Source of the DNA: JBMOUD01 sp049319665
Lineage (GTDB): Bacteria > Pseudomonadota > Gammaproteobacteria > Enterobacterales > Enterobacteriaceae
Direction of reading: 5' to 3'
DNA length: 64,000 nt
Assembly (NCBI RefSeq): GCF_049319665.1
Contig: NZ_JBMOUD010000001.1
Span: forward strand, 372,001-436,000
Each line of letters opens with the position of its first letter. The stretch's first letter is position 1. The notes under the pieces are model-generated. The model searched no databases. It saw nothing but the letters and a program-made list of their open reading frames with translations, and was not told the DNA's origin. Positions 8,575 through 16,294 of the stretch are shown in pieces. The position numbers and the translations under genes are program-made.

Positions 8575-9801
8575 ATGACTCAACATCTGCTCTCTACCGG
8601 TACTGATTATCAACAGCTGGCAGCACGTTTTCGGCCGATTTTTGCCAAAATTGCTGCCGGAACGGTGGAACGTGAGTTATCGCGCACCTTGCCATATGAG
8701 CCGATCCGCTGGCTGAAAGAAGCGGGTTTTGGCACGCTGCGTATTCCTAAAGAAAAAGGCGGACACGGCGCATCGTTGCCGCAGTTGTTTGAACTGCTGA
8801 TTGAATTGGCCGAGGCCGATTCCAACCTGCCGCAGGCATTACGTGCCCATTTTGCCTTTGTCGAAGACCGTTTAAATGCGCCAGATAGCCCGCAGCGCGA
8901 TCGTTGGTTCCAGCGCTTTATTGACGGCGAACTCGTCGGCAGCGGTTGGACGGAGGTCGGGGCGGTTAAAGTGGGGCAGAGCATTACCAAGGTGACACCG
9001 CAGGCTGACGGTTGGTTGCTCAACGGCGAGAAGTTTTACAGCACCGGTAGCCTGTTTGCTAATTGGATTGATGTCCTGGGCCGACGCAGTGATAACGATG
9101 GCGCAGTGATTGCGCTGGTTAACACCAGTCAGCCGGGTGTTGAAAGAGACGATGACTGGGATGGTTTTGGTCAGCGCACGACCGGTAGCGGCACGACGCG
9201 TTTTAAAGATGCCAAGGTCGAGAGTGAGCATGTCTTCGATTTTGCCGATCGCTTCCGTTATCAGACGGCGTTCTATCAGCATGTATTGCTGGCGACGCTG
9301 GCGGGCATCGGCCGCGCTGTACAACGCGATGCCGCTCATGCGGTACGTCATCGTAAGCGAGTTTACAGCCATGGCAACGCGGATTTAGTGAAAGATGATG
9401 TGCAAATCCAGCAGGTCGTCGGGCAGATCACTTCCTGGGCTTTTGCAGTAGAAGCAACCGTATTGAAAGCCACTCTCTCGCTGCAACAGGCTTATGAAGC
9501 GCACATCAGCGATGATGAAGCCCATAAGCAGGCGGTCAATATTACCGCCGAGCTGGATGCCGCCAAAGGACAGGTCATTGCGACCGAATGGGTGCAACGC
9601 GCCTCTAGCGAACTGTTCAACGCACTGGGCGCTTCGGACTCACGAGTCAGCAAAGCGCTCGATCGCCATTGGCGTAATGCACGTACCGTTTCTTCGCACA
9701 ATCCGGTGATTTATAAAATCCGTGATATCGGTAATTGGGAAATTAACCGCGAAGCACCGACTTTCCTGTGGCAGATAGGCAATAGTACGGCGACGGAATA
9801 A
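8575..9801 (+). CDS. SfnB/DszC-like acyl-CoA dehydrogenase-fold flavoprotein
   Basis: The 408-residue protein has the acyl-CoA dehydrogenase fold: an N-terminal helical domain, a central beta domain with GSGWTEVGAVKVG near residue 121 and WLLNGEKFYSTGS near 145, and a C-terminal helical bundle. The general-base glutamate of true acyl-CoA dehydrogenases is not obvious. Closest by character are SfnB and DszC/DnmB proteins, FMNH2-dependent monooxygenases or sulfur-acquisition oxidoreductases. AAGGAG lies before ATG. It would be the second oxygenase of a desulfurising pathway with the two LLM enzymes upstream. Confidence 0.8.
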   Translation: MTQHLLSTGTDYQQLAARFRPIFAKIAAGTVERELSRTLPYEPIRWLKEAGFGTLRIPKEKGGHGASLPQLFELLIELAEADSNLPQALRAHFAFVEDRLNAPDSPQRDRWFQRFIDGELVGSGWTEVGAVKVGQSITKVTPQADGWLLNGEKFYSTGSLFANWIDVLGRRSDNDGAVIALVNTSQPGVERDDDWDGFGQRTTGSGTTRFKDAKVESEHVFDFADRFRYQTAFYQHVLLATLAGIGRAVQRDAAHAVRHRKRVYSHGNADLVKDDVQIQQVVGQITSWAFAVEATVLKATLSLQQAYEAHISDDEAHKQAVNITAELDAAKGQVIATEWVQRASSELFNALGASDSRVSKALDRHWRNARTVSSHNPVIYKIRDIGNWEINREAPTFLWQIGNSTATE

Positions 9802-9831
9802 TAAGCTGGTGTTGATGCTGTAAGCGTAATC

Positions 9832-9866
9832 AATCCGACTGAGATACCTTAGTCGGATTTTCTTTA
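9832..9866 (+). terminator. Rho-independent terminator of the sulfur block
   Basis: The perfect 9-bp stem AATCCGACT (9832-9840) / AGTCGGATT (9851-9859) with a 10-base loop is followed by a T-rich tract. It lies 30 bases after the SfnB-like stop codon. Confidence 0.8.
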
Positions 9867-9935
9867 TGGTTTTTCTGAAGTTAATCAAAATTTAGCCGAT
9901 ACCTAATCAGTAAATCACTAAATGAGATGATTATT

Positions 9936-11414
9936 ATGATAGGTCGGGTCAATAGTATTAGTATGCCACCGCCGCGAATTGCTAATAACGCCAGTTCATC
10001 TGGATTAAACCAGACATCCCCGGGCGTACCCTCTTCAACACGCGTCACGTTAAGCAATGGTAGTAATGAAATTAACGCCATTTACAGCATGAGTGCGATG
10101 AAGTTAGGGGCGGCAAAAGTAGCCGGAAATAGTCAGGTTGACTTGCAGATGGCCGCTAATCTTAGCCAATCAGGCCCGAATCCTTTTGCTGGCGTGGGCA
10201 AAGCGTTATTGCTGCAACTAAAAGAGAGTCCAAAGGACTTTACTAGTGTTGTGGCATCACCTAATGCGGCTGATAAAAGTGCCGAGGTGAGTAAAAATAG
10301 CGCTGGCGCGCAAGCCAGTGCCGTTGCTTTCGATATTGTGACCCAAACCGGTGTTAAGGTCAGCATATCATTGGCACATCAAGAAGACGGCATGGTGGCG
10401 CAGATTACCACCACCGGCGGCGAGTTGACGGAAGCGGAAACAACGGCGATTACCGGCCTTGCTGATGCCTTCCAGAAAACGTTGGATGGACTGTCAAACA
10501 GTACGCCTAATGTTGATCTTGAAGGGCTGACAAAATTTAATACTCAGGTGCTGAAATCTGTTGATCTGACTACAGATATCCGTCAAGGAAGTGATTCCCT
10601 TCAGTCGTTGAGTTATCACGCAGATAGCACTCAGCGTTCGGTGGATTATAAAGATGGCAATAGCGCCTTCCAGCTTGACACTGATTTGTCACATCCAGAA
10701 CGACTAGGAACCGTTGGGCAACAAGACCGTGCGCTTGCGGCCTATGCTAAGCAGTTAGATGATGCCAAAAGTCGTGGTCACGGAGACAATACGCTGATCA
10801 ATGCGTTCAAGGAGACGTTCCGTGCATTGAACAGCAACTACGGTTCTAATGAACTTCAAGCCAATCAGAGCAAAGCTAATCAAAGCATTATGCTGATGTC
10901 AGAAGATGACAAATCTCGTGGCTATTTAAGTGGATTGGCTGATTTCAAAGCCTCTTTCCAGCAGGCTGATATCTCTTCGAATCCTTATAAAAAGGAAGAG
11001 AAAGATACGTTCTCATACAGTTTTAGCCAGACAAGTAATAGCACCAATTTAGGTGATGACAACGGTACACTGCGTCAGCAAACCACGGCTAATTTACGCG
11101 CCACGTATCATGAGTCGCTGACTCCAGGTACGCCGCTGAAGCTCACTGACGATAAGTTCTCGCAAAACTACACCTATCATCAAATTGACGATCAAACGAC
11201 GACCAGCACTGCATTAGATTTCAAGCAAGGGTTGCTGGCCTCGGTAACATCGTCGCAGACCACGCACAATTTGGAATCAGTGAAAAAATACGTTTCTGGC
11301 CGTTTGACAGAAGAAACGCAAACACCTTACGACAATCAGCAAACCCAACAGAAAAAGCTCCTGACAGACGGTATTCAGTTGCAAAAGAAACCGGGTAAAT
11401 TGTCGTTAATTTGA
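9936..11414 (+). CDS. Unrecognised Ser/Thr/Gln-rich protein without Cys or Trp
   Basis: I do not recognise this 492-residue protein (495 if the in-frame ATG at 9927 is used). It contains no cysteine and no tryptophan, has no N-terminal signal peptide or membrane helix, and has a Ser/Asn/Pro-rich first 40 residues. A predicted soluble domain with DIVTQTGVKVSISLAHQEDG near residue 137 follows, then a long polar, Asp/Gln/Thr-rich C-terminal half. That composition resembles flagellar and other type III-secreted proteins, but no chaperone, needle or flagellar gene lies nearby. The region differs in style from both neighbouring blocks and stands alone between a terminator and the cluster. Confidence 0.6.
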   Translation: MIGRVNSISMPPPRIANNASSSGLNQTSPGVPSSTRVTLSNGSNEINAIYSMSAMKLGAAKVAGNSQVDLQMAANLSQSGPNPFAGVGKALLLQLKESPKDFTSVVASPNAADKSAEVSKNSAGAQASAVAFDIVTQTGVKVSISLAHQEDGMVAQITTTGGELTEAETTAITGLADAFQKTLDGLSNSTPNVDLEGLTKFNTQVLKSVDLTTDIRQGSDSLQSLSYHADSTQRSVDYKDGNSAFQLDTDLSHPERLGTVGQQDRALAAYAKQLDDAKSRGHGDNTLINAFKETFRALNSNYGSNELQANQSKANQSIMLMSEDDKSRGYLSGLADFKASFQQADISSNPYKKEEKDTFSYSFSQTSNSTNLGDDNGTLRQQTTANLRATYHESLTPGTPLKLTDDKFSQNYTYHQIDDQTTTSTALDFKQGLLASVTSSQTTHNLESVKKYVSGRLTEETQTPYDNQQTQQKKLLTDGIQLQKKPGKLSLI

Positions 11415-11447
11415 TAGGTTCAGTCATGTTATAGGTCGCTAGTCTCG

Positions 11448-12830
11448 TTATGCTAGCGAGGTAGCGGCTAATAATTCATTCAATGATTGTGCATCCATCA
11501 GATTTTCGATGCAGGTCATCAGCAATGGTATATTTTCTCTAAATCCTCGGCAGGGAGATTGAGTACAACATTGCTGAAACTTCTCGCGAATATCACGCAT
11601 ATCAGCTGGATTCTCCGGCCAGCCTCGGCCAAATGCCGCAGACAAATGTAATGTCTCCCCTTGAGTCGGTTTAATACTTAACTCGAAACGGTCGAAGCGC
11701 TCAAATTCAGGACGCTCTACTATCTCTATCCGTTGAGCCAGCGTGATAAGTTGCACTTGAGTGGCCGCTTGTGCGCTGAACTCCTCGGCACTTGCTCGCC
11801 CGCGTAGCAGGGCATTAGCAATGATATAGCGGGCGCTAAATTGGGCATCGATCTCAGGAGTGTGCTGGGGTTCATAGGGTGCACCGCATACCATGCGCAT
11901 ACTTGGTGAGGCATGCAAAATGATGCGTGCGTTTTCAATATTAGGCAGGTGCTGAGCCAGATTAGCGCGTAGCAGAGTTTCAGTCAGTGATAGCAAAATG
12001 CTGCAATGAGGATAGAGTTTAAAACAAGTCGCTTCTTCGCCTAAAAACCTATGGCCCAGTTGTTCGGTTAATACTTGCAAATGCACTTTAGCTGGCGCAT
12101 ATAAATTGAAAAAACCATTCTCACCGCTGAGTACACGTTTCGGCCCGCTTATACCTTCACGAGCCAACATGGCGGCTTCCAGCGCGTGGCGGGCAACCAG
12201 ACCCTGACTGATTCGTACCGCTAAGGTTTTGTCCTGATAATGCTGAAAGGTACCAATACCAAAATCAAATGCCAGCCCCACGGCGTTGGTAAACGCAGTC
12301 TGGTCAAGGTGCAGCAGGCGGGCGGCAATAACAACGCCAGAAAACAGACCTAAAATATTGGCATCAAACCCCCGGTAAAAAAAACCGTTAGCCTGCGCGG
12401 CGAGGTTGATGCGCTGTGAAAAATCCTGCCCCACGGCCAGCGCCGCCAACATGTCTAGCCCGGTTGCCTCAGTAAGTTCTGCTGCCGCCAGCGCGACAGG
12501 AATATCTGAAGAGCTAGGATGCCAACCAGGTGATATCACGTCACAGTAGTCGAGAGATCGGGCGCGAACTGCGTTGACGAATGCGGCTTGCGGAGCGGCC
12601 AAGCGTTCACGAGAGCCAATAACGCTGGATTCTTCACAACCGCTCCAACGGCGTGCCAAAGTCAGTGCTGCTGCAACGCCACTTTGTTCATAACCTGCAG
12701 CAAGGCAGCCCAGATTGTCGAGCAAGCGTTTAGTTTGAAAGGCCAATACTGATGCGGGAACCTTGCTGGCTTCGAATTGTGAAGCAAAGATGATCAACTC
12801 TTTTATCGGATCATGTGTTGACGTTGTCAT
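11448..12830 (-). CDS. MmgE/PrpD-family protein
   Basis: This 460-residue protein belongs to the MmgE/PrpD fold, which includes 2-methylcitrate dehydratase, cis-aconitate decarboxylase and iminodisuccinate epimerase. Characteristic segments are LLDNLGCLAAGYEQSG near residue 32, the Asp-bearing SLDYCDVISPGWHPSSSD near residue 92 and FKLYPHCSILLS near residue 281. It starts with AAGGAG before ATG and overlaps the exporter stop codon by four bases (ATGA), so it is co-translated with it. In the cluster it may isomerise, dehydrate or decarboxylate an acid precursor; the reaction cannot be told from sequence. Confidence 0.8.
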   Translation of the reverse strand: MTTSTHDPIKELIIFASQFEASKVPASVLAFQTKRLLDNLGCLAAGYEQSGVAAALTLARRWSGCEESSVIGSRERLAAPQAAFVNAVRARSLDYCDVISPGWHPSSSDIPVALAAAELTEATGLDMLAALAVGQDFSQRINLAAQANGFFYRGFDANILGLFSGVVIAARLLHLDQTAFTNAVGLAFDFGIGTFQHYQDKTLAVRISQGLVARHALEAAMLAREGISGPKRVLSGENGFFNLYAPAKVHLQVLTEQLGHRFLGEEATCFKLYPHCSILLSLTETLLRANLAQHLPNIENARIILHASPSMRMVCGAPYEPQHTPEIDAQFSARYIIANALLRGRASAEEFSAQAATQVQLITLAQRIEIVERPEFERFDRFELSIKPTQGETLHLSAAFGRGWPENPADMRDIREKFQQCCTQSPCRGFRENIPLLMTCIENLMDAQSLNELLAATSLA

Positions 12831-14383
12831 TGCGACTCCTTAGATGATTCACCGGTGGAGGACGATTGAGCAGTTGGCTGAGATTGGCTATGTAAGTGAA
12901 AGCGTGGATGCAACATAACCGCTAACCAGATCGCCATAAATACGCTGAGCAATCCCGCCCATAACATGGCTACGCTAAAACCACTGGCAAATGCCGTATG
13001 TGTCAAATTAAGCAATTTATCTGCTTCAACATGCGGTAGGGTGGTTTGTTGTTGTTCGACTATCGCCCTTCGAGCGATGTATGTAGCCTGTTCTACACCT
13101 TGTGTTCGCAATCTTGCCGCCAAAGAATCAACGGCTTCGATACTCATCATCGTCCCCAGTAGTGCAATGCCTAAGGTCATACCTGTCTGACGCAGCGCAT
13201 TCATGGTGGCGGAGGCCATACCAGAACGTTGCGGTTCAACGGTGCGCATGACCAGCGAGCTGGTGGCTGGCATTGCCAGACCCATTCCTACCCCTAGCGT
13301 CGCCAGATAAAGTGAGACAATTGGGTAACCGGAGTCAGCCTGTAACAACGTCAGTAGCAGTAGCGCGATCCCCATTAATCCATATCCGACGATGATTAAT
13401 GAATTCACACTGAGCCGAGCAGCAAGACGTCCAAATACGGATGCTGCCAGCGCCATGGCAAGAAATTCTGGCGCCATACGCCAACCGGTCGTCGCGGCGT
13501 CCCATCCTTGAGCTTGTTGTAAAAATAGCGAGACAAAAAAGACGCTGCTGTACGCGGAGAAACCTAATACGAATGAAGCAAAATTGTACCCACTAAAATC
13601 GACTTTGCGGAATAGGCTCAGTTGCAGCAAGGGTCGCTTAACTTGTGTTTCGACCCAGATAAAGATGATGAACAATACGAGTGCTGCATACAGCGCGAGG
13701 CGTGATGGATTACTGTGCCAACCGTATTCTCCGGCGGCAATCAAGCCATAAGTTAGCGTACCTAACCACAGAATGCTTAATACTTGGCCGAGTGGATCGA
13801 GTGAAGCATGTTCTGGATGAGCGCTTTCTTTGATACCCCAGCCTCCTAGTAGTAGCGCAATAATACCTACTGGAATATTGATCAGAAAAATCCCCGGCCA
13901 GCCGGTGGTATGTACCAAAATACCGCCCAGCACCGGCCCGATAACTAATGACAACGCGTTGACCGAAGACCATATACCAATTGCCCGTGTGCGCTGTTGT
14001 TCTTCGGGAAAAGCATGGGTTATCAATGATAAAGCGCCTGGGATAACTGCCGCGCCGGCAATACCTTGAATAACACGGCCGATCAATAGCGAGTTCAAGC
14101 TGGTGGCAATTGCACAGACAATAGAACCCAAGGTAAAAAGAGCAATACCGCATAACCAGATCCGTTTGCGCCCAAATCTATCGCCGAGCGGGCCAGAAGA
14201 AAGGATCAGCGCCGAGAGACATAGTGCATAGGCATCGACCACCCACTGTAACCCAGGCATATCGGTCTGTAGTGATCCGAGCATAGTCGGTAGGGCCACG
14301 TTAACGATGCTGATATCCAGCGATGCCATAAAAGTGCCAAGACAGATGGCGATGACCAGTGCGGTCCTGCGCATTCCTGACAT
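12827..14383 (-). CDS. DHA2-type MFS exporter, 14 TM
   Basis: This 518-residue drug:H+ antiporter-2 family protein resembles EmrB/QacA, with about 14 membrane helices. Visible motifs are LDISIVNVALPTM near residue 22, GDRFGRKRIWLCG near residue 69 and the antiporter motif C region SLVIGPVLGG. ATG at 14383 is preferred over the upstream in-frame start at 14425 because AAGGAG lies 7 bases before it. As the first gene of a minus-strand pair with the MmgE/PrpD gene under a Fur box and a TetR-type operator, it is the natural export pump for the product of this cluster. Confidence 0.85.
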   Translation of the reverse strand: MSGMRRTALVIAICLGTFMASLDISIVNVALPTMLGSLQTDMPGLQWVVDAYALCLSALILSSGPLGDRFGRKRIWLCGIALFTLGSIVCAIATSLNSLLIGRVIQGIAGAAVIPGALSLITHAFPEEQQRTRAIGIWSSVNALSLVIGPVLGGILVHTTGWPGIFLINIPVGIIALLLGGWGIKESAHPEHASLDPLGQVLSILWLGTLTYGLIAAGEYGWHSNPSRLALYAALVLFIIFIWVETQVKRPLLQLSLFRKVDFSGYNFASFVLGFSAYSSVFFVSLFLQQAQGWDAATTGWRMAPEFLAMALAASVFGRLAARLSVNSLIIVGYGLMGIALLLLTLLQADSGYPIVSLYLATLGVGMGLAMPATSSLVMRTVEPQRSGMASATMNALRQTGMTLGIALLGTMMSIEAVDSLAARLRTQGVEQATYIARRAIVEQQQTTLPHVEADKLLNLTHTAFASGFSVAMLWAGLLSVFMAIWLAVMLHPRFHLHSQSQPTAQSSSTGESSKESQ

Positions 14384-14404
14384 GGGGTAGCTCCTTGATT
14401 GATT

Positions 14405-14423
14405 GGTAATGATAATTATTCTC
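14405..14423 (-). promoter_or_regulatory. Fur box before the exporter operon
   Basis: The 19 bases match 16 of 19 positions of the Fur consensus GATAATGATAATCATTATC. The site lies directly downstream of the inferred -10 (14424-14429) of the minus-strand promoter for the MFS exporter and MmgE/PrpD genes, where Fur-Fe(II) would block RNA polymerase when iron is plentiful. Confidence 0.75.
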
Positions 14424-14434
14424 ACAATATATTA

Positions 14435-14451
14435 TGACTGACCGTCGGTCA
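14435..14451. promoter_or_regulatory. TetR-type operator site 1
   Basis: TGACTGACCGTCGGTCA is a near-palindrome (one mismatched pair). It contains the GGTCAA that serves as -35 (TTGACC on the minus strand, 14447-14452) of the exporter promoter, with a 17-base spacer to TATTGT at 14424-14429. Related 17-mers occur at 18515 and 18914, always overlapping a promoter of this cluster. The TetR gene starts about 100 bases away, so it is probably autoregulated as well. Confidence 0.7.
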
Positions 14452-14544
14452 ATTAAATGTGTTCCCGTTTTGAACCGTCTGGGCAACTGGTCAACATAGG
14501 CAACATTCGTTAGGATGTCGGCTGGATTAAAAGTGGATGCCAAT

Positions 14545-15153
14545 ATGAAAACGAACGAAAAAATAAAGCCGAAGCAGCCGCGCACTAAACCTGCGGAAGT
14601 CCGATTAGATGAGTTGATGGATTCTGCTCAGAAATTGTTCATTGATAAAGGCTTTGAAGCGACCACTGTCAGCGATATCGTGCAGGATGCACAGGTAGCG
14701 AAGGGGACTTTTTACCATTACTTCCCATCCAAAAATGAAATGTTGTCGGCATTACGTATGCGCTTTACTCAGCTTTTTATTGATAAAATTCAGGTGGCGA
14801 TTGACGCTTGTCCTGCGGAGGATGCCATAGCTAGGTTGCGAACCTGGTGCAATGCTGGGGTAGCAGCTTATCTGGAAGGAATGACATTACATGACGCCTT
14901 GTATCACGATCATCATTACCATACCCGTGGCAATCAAGATCGCGATGCGGTGCTGAACCAAATTCTTGCTGTGTTGAACGATGGCGTGTCTATTAAAGCT
15001 TGGAAATTAGATAATCCACGGTTGACGGCTATCGTGATGTATCACGGTATGCACGGTGCAGTAGATGACGCGATGGTCAATCCTGAGGTAGACAGCAGCA
15101 CGCTTGGCAATGATCTGGCTGACGAATTTATGCGCTTGTTGGGCTGTCGCTAA
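14545..15153 (+). CDS. TetR-family regulator of the biosynthesis cluster
   Basis: The protein has 202 residues from ATG 14545 (AGTGGA ribosome site); ATG 14515 would add ten. The N-terminal helix-turn-helix is classic TetR: ATTVSDIVQDAQVAKGTFYHYFPSK at about residues 44-68. The ligand domain has a striking His-rich loop, HDALYHDHHYHTRG, near residue 130, so metal or a metal-bound ligand might be sensed (inference). It is divergent from the exporter pair and convergent with the binding protein gene, overlapping its 3' end by 26 bases. The three palindromes at 14435, 18515 and 18914 are its likely targets. Confidence 0.85.
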   Translation: MKTNEKIKPKQPRTKPAEVRLDELMDSAQKLFIDKGFEATTVSDIVQDAQVAKGTFYHYFPSKNEMLSALRMRFTQLFIDKIQVAIDACPAEDAIARLRTWCNAGVAAYLEGMTLHDALYHDHHYHTRGNQDRDAVLNQILAVLNDGVSIKAWKLDNPRLTAIVMYHGMHGAVDDAMVNPEVDSSTLGNDLADEFMRLLGCR

Positions 15154-16294
15154 TGCTATTCGCTGGCGTATCGAGCTCGACCCAATAACCGGGTTGATAG
15201 GGGATCGGTAGGTAGCGTTCAAATAAATCCGCGAAGGTCTTATCTGGTTCTAATGAGTTAAATAGCGTGGGATGAAACCACTTGGCCAACTGTTGTATCG
15301 CCACGAAGTTAAAAGGGTGGTCATAAAAAGGGTGCCATATAGCGTAGACCTTATTGCTCTGAACGGCTTGCAGAGTACGATAAGCGGGGCGTTGCATGAG
15401 TATTCTTAGGTTTTTTTTGGCCTGCTCCAAAGAGGCACCTGGGCCAAGATTTACCCAGTCGCCATTAGGTGAATATTGACTCCAATTACTACCTGTCACT
15501 ACGATTTTGTCTGGATGCGAGGCGATGACAGTCTCCTGGCTTAGCTTGCCATAAACTCCAGTGATGTATTTTTCCGCCAGATTAAATCCCCCTGCAATAT
15601 CCACCATCTGCCCGTAATTGCTTTTACCCCATGAAAGGCAACACTCATCGTATAATCCGGCGGCGCGCTCCATCATGACTCTAGGTTTTAATGGCGTGTA
15701 TTGCGCGAGTGTGTTCGAAATCTGACTCAACTGATGTTGACGAAAACGGTTCAGGCTATTGGCACGCAAAGGGCTATCAAATAATTGCCCCATGATGGTA
15801 ATACTGCGGGCAGTATTGCTCATTAGATTGATGCTCATGTCAACGAAGACCACCGGGATATTAGCCGCCGTCAGTTTGCTCATCAAGCCACTAACTTCTA
15901 TCGTAGTTTTACTATTGAGATTGAGGATCATTACCTGAGGATGCAGTGCTATCAGGCGCTCAAGATTAAACTGCATTTGTTCTACGCCAGAAAATTCTGG
16001 CAATGTTGCCAATTCGGGAAAGTAGTGGCAATACAACCGATAGCTATCCAGATCCGCAGTGCGAAAATTGTTACGCCAACCGACTAGTTTTTCAGCCGGT
16101 GAATCTGCGCTTAATGCTGCAACGGTATAGAACAGATTGCCTTCAGCCAGGAAAATACGTGTGAGGGGATACCGCAGTGTGACTTGCCGACCGGCGATAT
16201 CTATTATGACCTGAGTATCAGCCTGAGCACGGAGCGCAGGTGATAGGGATAATAATGTTAAGGCGGCAGTTTTAATAAAAAGTCGTCTATGCAT
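15128..16294 (-). CDS. Tat-exported metallophore-binding protein, FepB/FecB fold
   Basis: This 388-residue periplasmic binding protein is of the class used for iron-siderophore and cobalamin import. The N-terminus carries a twin-arginine motif, HRRLFIK, followed by a hydrophobic stretch ending near ALRAQA, so it is probably folded before export, as known for FhuD. IDIAGRQVTLRYPLTRIF near residue 31 is the usual start of the mature domain. ATG at 16294 overlaps the receptor stop (TGATG); four extra codons upstream are less likely. No permease or ATPase for it lies in this window, so it must borrow an ABC transporter encoded elsewhere. Confidence 0.85.
   Translation of the reverse strand: MHRRLFIKTAALTLLSLSPALRAQADTQVIIDIAGRQVTLRYPLTRIFLAEGNLFYTVAALSADSPAEKLVGWRNNFRTADLDSYRLYCHYFPELATLPEFSGVEQMQFNLERLIALHPQVMILNLNSKTTIEVSGLMSKLTAANIPVVFVDMSINLMSNTARSITIMGQLFDSPLRANSLNRFRQHQLSQISNTLAQYTPLKPRVMMERAAGLYDECCLSWGKSNYGQMVDIAGGFNLAEKYITGVYGKLSQETVIASHPDKIVVTGSNWSQYSPNGDWVNLGPGASLEQAKKNLRILMQRPAYRTLQAVQSNKVYAIWHPFYDHPFNFVAIQQLAKWFHPTLFNSLEPDKTFADLFERYLPIPYQPGYWVELDTPANSISDSPTSA

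Noticed and set aside
8610..9372. Long reverse-strand frames within the SfnB-like gene
   Set aside because: They lie wholly inside a well-supported gene in the other direction, and have no ribosome site or family motif.
11415..11460. Terminator between the 492-residue gene and the MmgE/PrpD gene
   Set aside because: The CGCTAG/CTAGCG hairpin overlaps the coding end and has no T-run on either strand.
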